Notes under the pieces: model-generated | Database searches by the model: none | The model's input: the letters and a program-made list of their open reading frames with translations, nothing else | What the model was told of the DNA's origin: nothing | Position numbers and translations under genes: made by a program | NCBI GenBank assembly: GCA_944319915.1 | Contig: CALUEY010000001.1 | Span: 62,001-126,000, forward strand | Direction of reading: 5' to 3' | Source: an uncultured Prevotella sp. | GTDB lineage: Bacteria > Bacteroidota > Bacteroidia > Bacteroidales > Bacteroidaceae | DNA length: 64,000 nt | Shown here: in pieces, positions 8,177 to 17,370 of the stretch | Layout of the letters: the number at the start of each line of letters is the position of its first letter | How positions within the stretch are numbered: position 1 is the first letter of the stretch

Positions 8177-9517
8177 ATGATGAACTGGCAACAACTGATA
8201 ACCGACAAGCGGCTGGGGCAGGAGCACCGCCACGGCCGGCGCCACGACGACCGTTCGGAGTTCAAGCGCGACTACGACCGGCTTATATTCTCGGCGCCGT
8301 TCCGCCGGCTGCAGAACAAGACGCAGGTGTTCCCCCTGCCGGGCAGCGTGTTCGTGCACAACCGCCTCACTCACAGCCTCGAGGTGGCCAGCGTGGGCAT
8401 GTCGCTCGGCGCCGACGTGGCCCGCGAGCTGCTGCGGCGCGACCCCTCGCTGGCCTCGGCCCGCATTGCCGACATTGGGCAGATAGTGGCGGCGGCCTGC
8501 CTTGCCCACGACATGGGCAACCCGCCGTTTGGCCACGCGGGCGAGAAGGCCATGCAGACCTTCTTCACCGAGGGTGCGGGCAGCCAGCTGCGGGGGAGCG
8601 TAAGCCCCGCGTTCTGGAGCGACATAACCCACTTTGAGGGCAACGCCAACGCCTTCCGCCTGCTTGCCCACCGCTTTTGCGGCCGCCGCCCCGGCGGTTT
8701 CGTGATGACATACTCCACGCTGGCCTCCATAGTGAAGTATCCCCACAGCTCGCTCCTGGCGGGCGACAAGGGCAAGTTTGGCTTCTTTGCCACCGAGCAG
8801 GAGGCCTACGAGCGCATAGCCCGCGAGCTGGGCCTGCTGCGCCTCTCGGCCCCGGGCGAGCCGCTGCGATGCGCCCGCCACCCGCTGGTGTACCTCGTGG
8901 AGGCAGCCGACGACATCTGCTATGAGATAATGGACATAGAGGACGCCCACAAGCTGCGCCTGCTCTCTTACGAAGAGACCGAGCGGCTGCTGCTGGGCTT
9001 CTTCACCGGCGAGGAGCAGGAGCGCATACGCCGGCGCATGGAAGAGGAGCAGGTGGACGACACCAACGAGCGCGTGGTTTACCTCAGGGCCTGCGCCATA
9101 GGCCGGCTGGAGGCCGAGTGCGTGCGCGCCTTCGTGAGCAACGAGCGGCTGATACTTGGCGGCGAGTTCGTGGGAAGCCTCGTGGGGGCCATGGCCGAAG
9201 GCGCCCGCGACGCCTACCGCCGCTGCGCCGACACGGCGGCCAGCCGCATATACCGCAGCAAGCCCGTGCTCGACGTGGAACTGTCGGGCTACAAGGTCAT
9301 GGCCACGCTCATGGAGCAGATGGTAGACGCCGCCCTGCACCCCGACCGCTACTACTCGCGCCAGCTGCTGGGGCGGGTGAGCAGCCAGTACGACATAGGC
9401 TCGCCCGACCTCGAGACGCGCCTCATGGCCGTAATCGACTACATCAGCGGCATGACCGACGTTTACGCCCTCGACGTTTACCAGAAGATGATGGGCATGG
9501 CGCTGCCGATAGTTTAA
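8177..9517 (+). CDS. dgt: Deoxyguanosinetriphosphate triphosphohydrolase (dGTPase)
   Basis: HD-domain enzyme that splits dGTP (often other dNTPs too) into deoxynucleoside and triphosphate. The 446-residue product starts MMNWQQLITDKRLG, a usual start in this phylum. Further Mets lie at 8171 and 8180. HD-family metal ligands are visible: His in NRLTHSLEV (about residue 66) and His-Asp in CLAHDMGNPPFGHAGE (about 111-112). The product ends near YQKMMG, as in the family. The dUTPase gene lies divergently upstream, so two dNTP-pool genes share the regulatory gap. Confidence 0.9.
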   Translation: MMNWQQLITDKRLGQEHRHGRRHDDRSEFKRDYDRLIFSAPFRRLQNKTQVFPLPGSVFVHNRLTHSLEVASVGMSLGADVARELLRRDPSLASARIADIGQIVAAACLAHDMGNPPFGHAGEKAMQTFFTEGAGSQLRGSVSPAFWSDITHFEGNANAFRLLAHRFCGRRPGGFVMTYSTLASIVKYPHSSLLAGDKGKFGFFATEQEAYERIARELGLLRLSAPGEPLRCARHPLVYLVEAADDICYEIMDIEDAHKLRLLSYEETERLLLGFFTGEEQERIRRRMEEEQVDDTNERVVYLRACAIGRLEAECVRAFVSNERLILGGEFVGSLVGAMAEGARDAYRRCADTAASRIYRSKPVLDVELSGYKVMATLMEQMVDAALHPDRYYSRQLLGRVSSQYDIGSPDLETRLMAVIDYISGMTDVYALDVYQKMMGMALPIV

Positions 9518-9537
9518 CCCAACGGGCGGTTTGGGTT
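9516..9537. terminator. Hairpin between convergent dgt and SGNH hydrolase genes
   Basis: AACCCAA (9516-9522) pairs with TTGGGTT (9531-9537) across an 8-nt loop and is flanked by TTTAA-rich sequence on both sides. It overlaps the dgt stop. It is a modest candidate bidirectional terminator. Confidence 0.45.
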
Positions 9538-9596
9538 TAATGGAAAATGCCCCGGCACTCCCGGCCTTCCCAGCACTCCCAGTAATCCCGGCTCAC

Positions 9597-10424
9597 TCAG
9601 AACACCGGCAGCGCGAGCAGCTGCTGCATCAGCGTCTTGGCCATGCGCTCGTGGCCGGCGTCGTTGGGGTGTAGGCGGTCGGTGTCGGCCTTGTTGAAGA
9701 AGCGGGCATATTCGTCCATCATGGGGTAGAGGCCCGAGAGCGCGTTGAGGTCTATCACAGGCACAGCCCAGATGTTGGCAGCCTCCTTCACCGAGCTTAC
9801 GTAGCTCTCGAGGTACTCGCCGCAGAGGTTGCGGTAGTCCTCGGTGGGCTGCCAGTTCTTGTCGTTCGCGTAGAAGCCTGCGCGGTGTATGGGCGTGAGG
9901 AGCACAATCTGCTTTGTGGGATACATTTTCTTCACCGTGCTCAGCGCAATGTTGATGCGCCCCCGGTAGGTGGCCTTGTCCATGCAGAGGTGCTGCTGCT
10001 TGCGGCTCACGAGGTGCTTGGGCTCGTGTATGCCCGCCATCACCTGCTCGTCGGTCTCGGTGAACCATTGCCCTATGGGCACCCCGGCGTTGTAGTCGTT
10101 GGTGCCGATGAAGATGATTATGGCGTCGACGCTGTCGCCGTGCTCGGCGCGCAGCTTCTCGGCCTGGCGCGGTATGTCGTTCCACTGCCGCCCGCTCACG
10201 GCGTATACGTAGGGCGTAATGCCCAGCCAGTCTTGCAGGAATCCCCAGTATTTCTTCTTCGAGGCCTTGTTCCTCGGGTCGGTGATGGAGTCGCCGAAAT
10301 AGGCCACGCGCTTGCCCTGCCAGGGGTGCGCCATGGAGGTTTGCGCCGCCGCGGGCAGCGCGATGATGGCGCACAGCAGTGCGCACAGGGCCTTCAGGCC
10401 CAGCAGTCTTGCTCTTTTTCCCAT
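9597..10424 (-). CDS. Secreted SGNH/GDSL-family hydrolase
   Basis: The 275-residue product has a signal peptide (ALCALLCAIIALPAAAQ) and the SGNH blocks: AYFGDSITD (nucleophile Ser), the Gly-containing middle block, GTND (oxyanion Asn) and a final DRLHPNDAGH carrying the catalytic Asp-His. It is likely an esterase/lipase acting in the periplasm or at the surface; the substrate is unknown. The start at 10424 gives the signal peptide directly. The open frame extends upstream but crosses the promoter. It is a single gene between dgt and GNAT. Confidence 0.85.
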   Translation of the reverse strand: MGKRARLLGLKALCALLCAIIALPAAAQTSMAHPWQGKRVAYFGDSITDPRNKASKKKYWGFLQDWLGITPYVYAVSGRQWNDIPRQAEKLRAEHGDSVDAIIIFIGTNDYNAGVPIGQWFTETDEQVMAGIHEPKHLVSRKQQHLCMDKATYRGRINIALSTVKKMYPTKQIVLLTPIHRAGFYANDKNWQPTEDYRNLCGEYLESYVSSVKEAANIWAVPVIDLNALSGLYPMMDEYARFFNKADTDRLHPNDAGHERMAKTLMQQLLALPVF

Positions 10425-10524
10425 TGTAGTATGCTGTTTTATGGTTGTTCCGGTCGTAGGTTGACTTTGGCGCGGGCGCGGCGCGGGCTTTGCGCGGGTG
10501 GCCATGCCGCCGCTTGCGCAGGGG

Positions 10525-10532
10525 CAAAGATA
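10525..10532 (-). promoter_or_regulatory. -7 promoter box of the SGNH hydrolase gene
   Basis: The minus strand reads TATCTTTG followed by C, a consensus -7 box. It lies 100 bp before the start. No good -33 TTTG at standard spacing was found. Confidence 0.55.
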
Positions 10533-10655
10533 GCAATCATTTTCCAAAGGCGGTGCGCCCGCCGCCATTTTTTTTGCATTGCCGGTGGCGGTGCGCGGCA
10601 GGCCAACGGCTCTGAAACATTTTTACAAAGAGGCCGCCAGAACCTGCCTGTGGCC

Positions 10656-10810
10656 GTTTTGCGATGTGGAACGGCCCGTTTGAGGCAACGGAACGGCCCG
10701 TTCGGCAGTGCCGGACGGGCCGTTTTGCGCTGTCAAGCGGGTTGTTTCGCAAGTTGCTGCCAGCCAGGTGGTTGCGCTGGGCGGCGCAGAATGCGAAATA
10801 TGCTTACACA
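10656..10810 (+). repeat. Intergenic 22-bp repeat array with tail, copy B
   Basis: Four exact-length units occupy 10656-10677, 10678-10699, 10700-10721 and 10722-10743 (for example GTTTTGCGATGTGGAACGGC plus CC). The tail CAGGTGGTTGCGCTGGG...TGCGAAATATGCTTACACA runs to 10810. A TTTTTACAAAG flank lies upstream (10620-10630). It lies in the 495-bp gap between the SGNH promoter and the end of the GNAT gene. Nothing else recognisable lies in 10811-10919. Confidence 0.75.
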
Positions 10811-10919
10811 TCCTTCCTCATGCCGCGCTCACTCTTGAGAGGCAGCATTGATTTTTTTTGCCTATGGGCAAGGCGAGCACCAAGCATGGGATGGGGGCTG
10901 CTGTAAAAAGCCAGGGCCG

Positions 10920-11504
10920 TTACTTAGCCTTGAGCACCATGTGCTTCATGGGGTGGCCGCCCCAGCTGTTGGTGCCTGCCGCCACGAAGCCCACGCTGGC
11001 GTAGAGCCGCTCGGCGCGCGGGTTGTTGTTGTCAACGAGCAGGCCCACAGGCCCGCAGCCCATCTTCGCGGCCCTCTCGGCCGTGGCCCGCAGCAGGGCC
11101 TTGGCTATGCCTTGGCCCTGCCATGCCGGCTCCACGGCCAGCGAGTCGAGGTAAAGCTCGCCGGCCGACGTCTCCTCGGGTATGTCCGAGAAGTCGCGCC
11201 CAAAGGCTTCCCTCACAGCGTCGATGAAAGGCTGGCGCAGACGGCGCAGCTCGGCGCCGTCGTAGCTCACGCAGGCCCCCACCACGCGGTCGTCGGCATC
11301 GACGGCGCACAGGGCGTTGAGGTAACTGTACTGTGTGTCCTGCCGCCCGGCCAGGCCGGTCATGAGCCGGTGAAAGTCACCGGCGGTGTGGGCGTCGCCG
11401 TAGAAGTGGCGGCAGCATTCTTCCGACATGGCCTGCATTATGAGCGAGGCTATTTGCGGGGCGTCGGAAGGCCGCCCCTCTCTTATCGTAGTCTTGCATT
11501 GCAT
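10920..11504 (-). CDS. GNAT family N-acetyltransferase
   Basis: The 194-residue product has the GNAT acetyl-CoA pyrophosphate-binding signature (Q-G-Q-G-I-A-K-A-L-L near residue 130). A preceding beta-strand (LYLDSLAVEPAW) and a C-terminal NNPRAERLYASVGF segment are typical of the fold. The substrate cannot be told from the sequence. It is a single gene with its own good promoter, divergent from the Bax-inhibitor gene. Confidence 0.85.
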   Translation of the reverse strand: MQCKTTIREGRPSDAPQIASLIMQAMSEECCRHFYGDAHTAGDFHRLMTGLAGRQDTQYSYLNALCAVDADDRVVGACVSYDGAELRRLRQPFIDAVREAFGRDFSDIPEETSAGELYLDSLAVEPAWQGQGIAKALLRATAERAAKMGCGPVGLLVDNNNPRAERLYASVGFVAAGTNSWGGHPMKHMVLKAK

Positions 11505-11545
11505 AGCTTCCCGCCGCGGCGGCGCTTATGCCCCGCGGCGCATTG

Positions 11546-11576
11546 CAAAATTACGCCCATCCTGCCGCATTGCAAA
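11546..11576 (-). promoter_or_regulatory. Promoter of the GNAT gene
   Basis: On the minus strand TTTG (11573-11576) is separated by 19 bp from TAATTTTG (11546-11553), then C. It is one of the best -33/-7 matches in the window. Confidence 0.75.
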
Positions 11577-11629
11577 ATGTTTTATTCTTTTTTATGAAAT
11601 CCAGATGCCGCCTTGACGGATTTTATGCG

Positions 11630-11637
11630 TATCTTTG
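11630..11637 (+). promoter_or_regulatory. -7 promoter box of the Bax-inhibitor-1 gene
   Basis: TATCTTTG followed by C. A TTG at 11613-11615 is somewhat too close (14 bp) to be a standard -33. The leader to the ATG at 11711 is about 70 nt. Confidence 0.55.
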
Positions 11638-11710
11638 CCGCAGTGTCCGCATACGGCGGGCGCGGCGCGCAGGCAGCGCGCCGCCACATATTTTTTTAAA
11701 TGGAAAAGAC

Positions 11711-12430
11711 ATGAACTACAACGACTTTGAGATTAAAGAAACAGTGCGCGACCGCGAGCTGCTGCTCTCGCGCGCCTTCCCTGCGCTCATGCGCAAGGTG
11801 TACGTATGGATGACGCTCGCCCTCGTCATCACCGGCATCACGGCCTACGGCGTGGCCACAAGCCCCGGCCTGCTCATGGCCATCATGACCAACAAGGCGC
11901 TCCTGCTGGGCATCGTGGTGGCCGAGTTCGCCCTGGTCATCGGCCTCTCGGCGGCCATCCACAAGCTGTCGCTCGCCACGGCCACGCTCATGTTCGTGGT
12001 CTACTCGGTGCTCAACGGCCTGATGCTGTCGAGCATCTTCGTGGTGTTCACCATGTCGTCGATAGCCCAGGTGTTCTTCATCACCGCCGGCACGTTTGCC
12101 GTGATGGCCGTGGTGGGCTACACCACCAAGAAAGACCTCACCTCGATGGGCAAGATGCTCTTCATGGCCCTCATAGGCCTGGTAATCGCCACGGTGGTGA
12201 ACATGTTCCTGGGCAGCACCGGCTTCGACCTCATCATCAGCTACGTGGGCGTGGTAGTGTTCGTGGGCCTCACGGCATACGATTCGCAGAAAATAAAGCA
12301 GATGCTCATCGACGCCGAGGACACCGGCGAGACGGCGCAGAAGCTGGCCCTGATAGGCTCGCTCACGCTCTACCTCGACTTCATCAACCTGTTCCTCTAC
12401 CTGCTCCGCATCTTCGGCAAGCGCGAGTAA
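11711..12430 (+). CDS. Bax inhibitor-1/YccA family membrane protein
   Basis: The 239-residue, very hydrophobic protein has about seven transmembrane helices from residue 30 onward, separated by very short loops. The C-terminal segment LTLYLDFINLFLYLLRIFG, with its conserved Asp after a Tyr-Leu pair, is typical of the BI-1 (TMBIM) family. In bacteria these proteins are proposed to be pH-sensitive cation leak channels or regulators of FtsH. The start was chosen at the ATG after the promoter; the open frame extends further upstream without coding support. It lies 22 bp before the GH105 gene, so the two may be cotranscribed. Confidence 0.9.
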   Translation: MNYNDFEIKETVRDRELLLSRAFPALMRKVYVWMTLALVITGITAYGVATSPGLLMAIMTNKALLLGIVVAEFALVIGLSAAIHKLSLATATLMFVVYSVLNGLMLSSIFVVFTMSSIAQVFFITAGTFAVMAVVGYTTKKDLTSMGKMLFMALIGLVIATVVNMFLGSTGFDLIISYVGVVVFVGLTAYDSQKIKQMLIDAEDTGETAQKLALIGSLTLYLDFINLFLYLLRIFGKRE

Positions 12431-12452
12431 GCGGGGATACATCATCCGCAGC

Positions 12453-13778
12453 ATGGGAATGATCAAGACATTGGGGCTGGCGGCGGCCTTCATGGCCTCC
12501 GCCGCCACAGCCACCACAGCCGCCGCCATACAGCCGGCTTCCGTGATGGAGACCGCCGGCGAGGTGGCGGCTTACTTCATGCGCTCATGCCCCGACGTGG
12601 GGGCCGACAGCTACGTGGGAGGCAAGAAGCGCAACAGCCGCATCTGGACGCGCGGCGTGTTCTACGAGGGCCTGCTCAACCTCTACCGCGAGGAGCAAAG
12701 GCCCGAGTGGCTCGACTATGCCGTGGAGTGGGGCGAGTTCCACCAGTGGTACAGCTGCACCGACAGCCAGAGGCGCCACGCCGACTTCCAGTGCTGCGGC
12801 CAGGCTTACCTGCAGATGTACATGCTCGACACCTCGCGCCCCGAGCGCATGGAGCACATAAAGATGCGCATAGACGACATGATGGCCACCGACAAGGTGG
12901 ACGACTGGTACTGGGTGGACGCCATACAGATGGCCATGCCCATCTTCGCCATGCTCGGGAGCATCACCGGCGACGAGGCTTACTGGGAGCGGATGTACGA
13001 GATGTACGCATACACGCGCAACCGCCACGGAGGCAGCAAGAAGGGCGGCGGCAAGCCGCTGTTCAACGAAGAGACGGGCCTGTGGTACCGCGACTACCAG
13101 TTTGACCCGCCATACAAGGACAAGGTGGAGACCGACAAGGACTGCTACTGGAGCCGGGGCAACGGATGGGTTTACATGGCGCTGGCCCGAGTGATGCAGT
13201 TCACGCCCGAGGACGAGGCCCACCGGGCCGACTACGAGGCCGACTTCCGCAGCATGAGCCGCGCGCTGCTCGACTGCCAGCGAGCCGACGGCTCGTGGAG
13301 CGTTAGCCTGGCCGCGCCGTCAAACTATGGGGCGGAGGGCAGCGAGGGCCCCGAGATGACCGGCACGTCGCTCTTCGTGGGCGGCATGGCCTACGGCATA
13401 CGCACGGGGCTGCTCGACAGCGCCACCTACATGCCTGCCGTGGTGCGCGGCTGGGAGGCCATGCGCCGCGCCGTGCACCCCGCCACGGGCTTCGTGGGCT
13501 ACATGCAAGGCTCTGGCTCGAAGCCCGAGGACGGCGGCCCTATAACTTACGACTCGAAGCCCGACTTCGAGGACTTCGGCATTGGCTGCTGGCTGTGGGG
13601 CGCGGCCGAGGTGCACGCCCTGGCGCGCCAGATGGAGCAGGCCGAGGCCACCGGCATCACCGAAACGCCTGGCGCCGATGCCGGCGCCGAGCAGCTGTTC
13701 GACCTCATGGGCCGGCGCGTGGCCAAGCCCGAGCGTGGACGGGCGTACATCAGGGGCGGCCGCGTGGTGGTTTACTGA
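12453..13778 (+). CDS. GH105-type unsaturated glucuronyl/rhamnogalacturonyl hydrolase with T9SS-like C-terminal tail
   Basis: The 441-residue product has a signal peptide (ALAAAFMASAATATTAAA-like region). The (alpha/alpha)6-barrel typical of GH105/GH88 follows, with W-containing motifs (RIWTRGVFYEGLLNLY, DDWYWVDAIQMAMP, SRGNGWVYMALARV). It would remove unsaturated uronic acid from oligosaccharides left by polysaccharide lyases. The last 30 residues (QLFDLMGRRVAKPERGRAYI, then a Gly-Gly-Arg-Val-Val-Val end) look like the short type-A sorting tail found on many Prevotella T9SS cargo proteins. It lies immediately upstream of the T9SS operon. A GC-rich 230-bp gap without a recognisable promoter follows. 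Confidence 0.82.
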   Translation: MGMIKTLGLAAAFMASAATATTAAAIQPASVMETAGEVAAYFMRSCPDVGADSYVGGKKRNSRIWTRGVFYEGLLNLYREEQRPEWLDYAVEWGEFHQWYSCTDSQRRHADFQCCGQAYLQMYMLDTSRPERMEHIKMRIDDMMATDKVDDWYWVDAIQMAMPIFAMLGSITGDEAYWERMYEMYAYTRNRHGGSKKGGGKPLFNEETGLWYRDYQFDPPYKDKVETDKDCYWSRGNGWVYMALARVMQFTPEDEAHRADYEADFRSMSRALLDCQRADGSWSVSLAAPSNYGAEGSEGPEMTGTSLFVGGMAYGIRTGLLDSATYMPAVVRGWEAMRRAVHPATGFVGYMQGSGSKPEDGGPITYDSKPDFEDFGIGCWLWGAAEVHALARQMEQAEATGITETPGADAGAEQLFDLMGRRVAKPERGRAYIRGGRVVVY

Positions 13779-14008
13779 CCATTGGCGGTCCCCGCCATCT
13801 TCAGCCCAAACCGCATCAGGCGGCCAATCTTTGTCCAGCATCGCCCCCGCGCCATGGCCCCGCAGGCCACTGCGCGGGGGCTTGCCGTAGCTGCGAGGCC
13901 CGCCCCCCAAGCTCGAGGCTGGCTGCGCAAGGTTGCGGCGCGGCGCCCCGCCGTGGCAAAAATGGGCGAGGCATACAATAAAACCGCGCCGCGGGCGTTA
14001 TTATCAAT

Positions 14009-14947
14009 GTGTTAAAGCGTTTTCTCGCCATATCAACCGTAGCGGTGCTCGCGGCCCAGGCCGCGCGGGCGCAGTATGACCCTGCCTTCTCGCACTACTG
14101 GGCCATGGAGCCGTCGTTCAACCCCGCATCCGTGGGAAAGGAGCAGAAGCTCAACATCGCGGCGGCCTACGCCATGACGATGGTGGGCTTCGAGAACAGC
14201 CCGGCCACGATGTACGCCGGGGCCGACATCCCCTTCTACCTGCTCAAGCTGTACCACGGCGTGGGCGTGCAGTTCATGAACGACGAGATAGGACTCTTCT
14301 CCCACAAGCGCTTCGCCCTGCAGTATGCCCTGAAGTACCCGCTCCTGGGCGGCAACATAAGCGCGGGGGTGAACCTCGGCCTGCTCAGCGAGGGCTTCGA
14401 CGGCGGAGCCGTGGACACCGAAACGCCCAGCGATCCGGCCTTCCCAACGTCGGACGCCACAGGCACCGGCTTCGACCTCGGCCTCGGCCTCTACTATTGG
14501 CACCGCAACTGGTGGGCGGGCTTCTCCGTGATGCACCTCACTGGCCCCAACGTGGAGATAGGCGAGACGCAGAGCTTCAAGATAGACCCCACGTATTATT
14601 TGACCGGAGGATACAATATTAGGCTGAGGAATCCGTTTGTAACAATACACCCCAGCGCCATGGCGCGCTACGACGGAACGGCTTACCGCGTGGACGTGAC
14701 GGGCCGCGTGAAGTACACCAACGGCAAGAAGGTGATGTACGCAGGGGTGGGGTGCAGCCCAACTAACTCCGTCACCGTGATGGTAGGGGGCAACTTCCAC
14801 GGCGTGAGCCTCGGCTACAGCTACGAGGTGTACACCTCGGCCATAAGCATTGGCAACGGCAGCCACGAGATATTCATCGGCTACCAAACCAACATGGACC
14901 TCGGGAAAAAGGGAAGGAACAAACATAAAAGTGTGAGAATACTCTAA
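14009..14947 (+). CDS. porP: PorP/SprF family T9SS outer-membrane protein
   Basis: The 312-residue product has a signal peptide ending RAQ and the PorP/SprF start QYDPAFSHYWAMEPSFNPAS, followed by amphipathic beta-strands to the C-terminus. PorP family barrels sit in the outer membrane and contact PorK/PorN, or help anchor and export specific surface proteins. The start is a GTG (14009); the nearby ATG at 14007 is in another frame and stops after two codons. The stop TAA overlaps the ATG of gldK by one base. It is the first gene of the porP-gldK-gldL-gldM-gldN operon. Confidence 0.88.
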   Translation: MLKRFLAISTVAVLAAQAARAQYDPAFSHYWAMEPSFNPASVGKEQKLNIAAAYAMTMVGFENSPATMYAGADIPFYLLKLYHGVGVQFMNDEIGLFSHKRFALQYALKYPLLGGNISAGVNLGLLSEGFDGGAVDTETPSDPAFPTSDATGTGFDLGLGLYYWHRNWWAGFSVMHLTGPNVEIGETQSFKIDPTYYLTGGYNIRLRNPFVTIHPSAMARYDGTAYRVDVTGRVKYTNGKKVMYAGVGCSPTNSVTVMVGGNFHGVSLGYSYEVYTSAISIGNGSHEIFIGYQTNMDLGKKGRNKHKSVRIL

Positions 14948-16404
14948 TGAATATGGACAAAAGGACAATCATAACCTCGCTCTGGGCCGCCGTGGCCGCA
15001 CTCGCGCTCACGGGATGCTTCGGCGGCAAGTCGGCCATGTCGTCCGGCGGAGAGGTCACCGGCACGGGAGGCAAGGCCTTCTCCGAGCCTACGCCCTACG
15101 GCATGGTGATGATACCGCGCGGGCACCTGCGCATGGGCACCGACAAGCAGGACAGCCTCTGGGGCAAGCAAACGCCCACGAGGGACATCTCCGTGGAGGG
15201 ATTCTGGATGGACGAGAAGGAAATCACCAACTCGCAATACCGCCAGTTCGTCTTCTACGTGCGCGACTCCATCATCCGCGAGAGGCTGGCCGACCCCGCA
15301 TACGGCGGCGACGAGACATACAAGATAGAGGAGGACGAGAACGGAGACCCCGTGAAGCCTTACCTCAACTGGAAGAAAGCTATACCGCGCAAGCCCAACG
15401 AGGACGAGCTGAGGGCCATCGAGAGCGTTTACACCACCAACCCCGTGACGGGCGAGAAGATGCTCGACGCGAGCCAGATGAACTACCGCTTCGAAGTGTA
15501 TGACTACACCGAGGCCGCCAAGCGCAAGTATCGGGATAACCCGGCGGAGCGAAACCTCAACACCGACGTGCGCGCCAACCCCGACGAGCAGGTGTGGATC
15601 TCCAAGGATACGGCCTACATCGACGACGAGGGGCGCATCGTAAGGCAAACCATCAACCGGCCGCGGAGCGGCCCCTGGGACTTCCTCAACACTTACATCG
15701 TGAACATCTATCCCGACACTACGTGCTGGGTGAACGACTTCCCCAACGCCGACAACGAGTCGTACCTGCGCCTCTACTTCAGCAACCCCGCCTACAACGA
15801 CTATCCCGTGGTGGGCGTCACCTGGGAGCAGGCCAACGCTTTCTGCGCCTGGCGCACCGAGTTCCTGCTCAAGGGGCTGGGCAAGGCCGCCCAGTACGTG
15901 CAGCGCTACCGCCTGCCCACCGAGGCTGAGTGGGAGTACGCCGCCCGTGGCAAGAACCAGGATGAGTTCCCATGGGAGATGGAGGCCACCGAGAGCGTCG
16001 ACGGGTGCTTCTTCGCCAACTTCAAGCCCGAGGGCGGAAACTACACCAAGGACGGCAACCTGATAACTTGCAAGACAGGCATCTACCAGGCCAACAGCAA
16101 CGGGCTATACGACATGGCGGGCAACGTGGCCGAGTGGACGAGCACCGTCTACACCGAGGCCGGCGTGGAGATGATGAACGACATCAACCCGCAGCTCGAG
16201 TACAAGGCCGCCATGGAAGACCCATATGCACTCAAGCGCAAGAGCGTGCGCGGCGGGTCGTGGAAAGACCCCGAGTCTTACATCCGCTCGGCATGGCGCT
16301 CCTACGAGTACCAGAACCAGCCCCGGTCGTACATCGGCTTCCGCTGCGTGCGCAGCCTGGCCAACACCACAAGCGAGAAAATCAAAAAATCCAAGAAGAG
16401 ATGA
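14947..16404 (+). CDS. gldK: T9SS ring lipoprotein GldK/PorK
   Basis: The 485-residue lipoprotein has a lipobox LTGC (Cys about residue 24). A formylglycine-generating-enzyme-like (FGE-sulfatase) domain then spans most of the chain (GHLRMGTDKQD, TWEQANAFCAWRTEF, YRLPTEAEWEYAARG, MAGNVAEWTS, VRGGSWKD, RSYIGFRCVRS). With GldN it forms the large periplasmic ring beneath the outer membrane. No enzymatic role is known for the FGE-like fold here. It overlaps porP by one base and gldL by four (ATGA). Confidence 0.95.
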   Translation: MNMDKRTIITSLWAAVAALALTGCFGGKSAMSSGGEVTGTGGKAFSEPTPYGMVMIPRGHLRMGTDKQDSLWGKQTPTRDISVEGFWMDEKEITNSQYRQFVFYVRDSIIRERLADPAYGGDETYKIEEDENGDPVKPYLNWKKAIPRKPNEDELRAIESVYTTNPVTGEKMLDASQMNYRFEVYDYTEAAKRKYRDNPAERNLNTDVRANPDEQVWISKDTAYIDDEGRIVRQTINRPRSGPWDFLNTYIVNIYPDTTCWVNDFPNADNESYLRLYFSNPAYNDYPVVGVTWEQANAFCAWRTEFLLKGLGKAAQYVQRYRLPTEAEWEYAARGKNQDEFPWEMEATESVDGCFFANFKPEGGNYTKDGNLITCKTGIYQANSNGLYDMAGNVAEWTSTVYTEAGVEMMNDINPQLEYKAAMEDPYALKRKSVRGGSWKDPESYIRSAWRSYEYQNQPRSYIGFRCVRSLANTTSEKIKKSKKR

Positions 16405-17312
16405 CTGTATATAGCAAGTTCAACATAGTCTACCGGCTGCAGAAGTGGCTCGACAGCGTTCCCGGCCAGACCTTCCTCAATTATGCATACAGCTGGGGCG
16501 CGTCAATCGTTATCCTCGGAACGCTCTTCAAGCTGACCCACCTGCCCGGGGCGAACATAATGCTCTACATAGGCATGGGCACCGAGGTGATAGTGTTCTT
16601 CATCTCCGCATTCGACCGTCCGTTCGACAAGACGGCCGACGGAAAGGACCTCCCGACGCACGCCTTCGCCGAGGGCATGGAGCAGGAGGGGGCCGCCGGG
16701 CCGCTGCCCGAGGCGGCGGAGGCAGCCGCCGCCGCCGCGCCTGCTGTGCAGGGAGGCGGCACCATAATAATAGGAGGGGCCGCCGGGCCATCGGCGGTGC
16801 CGCCGCAAGGCGACGCCGAGGCCGCTGCAGTGGCTTCGCAGGGTGCAGGCCAGGCTGCGGGGCAGGGCGCCTCGCCGGCCCAGGTGGCCGCCATGGCCGC
16901 CGGCCCGGCCTTTGTGGCGCAGCAGCCGCAGGTGTCGCCCGAGATGGAAGAGGCCGCCAAGGAGATGGAGGAGGCCACCGCCAACTACATCGACGAGCTG
17001 CGCAACCTCACGGAGATGCTCGCCAAGGTGGCCGAGCAGAGCCAGAGGCTCACCCGCGACTCCGAGGAGATGGAGAACCTCAACCGCACCCTCACCGGCA
17101 TCTGCAAGGTTTACGAGATGCAACTCAAGGGAGCCAGCGCGCAGATTGGCACCATCGACCAGATAAACGAGCAGTCGCGGCGCATGGCAGGGCAGATAGC
17201 CGAGCTAAACGCCATCTACTCGCGCATGATAGAGGCCATGACCGTAAACATGAAGGCCGCCGCCCCGATGCGCGACAATGGCCGTGCCGACACGGACCCG
17301 CTTCCGTTTTAA
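16401..17312 (+). CDS. gldL: T9SS inner-membrane motor protein GldL/PorL
   Basis: The 303-residue product has two transmembrane helices near the N-terminus (about 28-47 and 52-71). The Glu in the second (MGTEVIVFF, about residue 62) corresponds to the Glu essential for proton coupling in GldL. An Ala/Gly/Pro-rich linker (about residues 95-175) precedes a C-terminal coiled coil (about 180-285). GldL pentamers surround a GldM dimer and turn proton flow into rotation. The start overlaps the gldK stop by 4 bp. The linker is longer and more Ala/Gly-rich than I would expect. Confidence 0.93.
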   Translation: MTVYSKFNIVYRLQKWLDSVPGQTFLNYAYSWGASIVILGTLFKLTHLPGANIMLYIGMGTEVIVFFISAFDRPFDKTADGKDLPTHAFAEGMEQEGAAGPLPEAAEAAAAAAPAVQGGGTIIIGGAAGPSAVPPQGDAEAAAVASQGAGQAAGQGASPAQVAAMAAGPAFVAQQPQVSPEMEEAAKEMEEATANYIDELRNLTEMLAKVAEQSQRLTRDSEEMENLNRTLTGICKVYEMQLKGASAQIGTIDQINEQSRRMAGQIAELNAIYSRMIEAMTVNMKAAAPMRDNGRADTDPLPF

Positions 17313-17370
17313 CGAGTAGGGCGCGCCCCGCCGCAAGGCCGCTGCCGCCCAGTTTGGAAATTACAACTAT

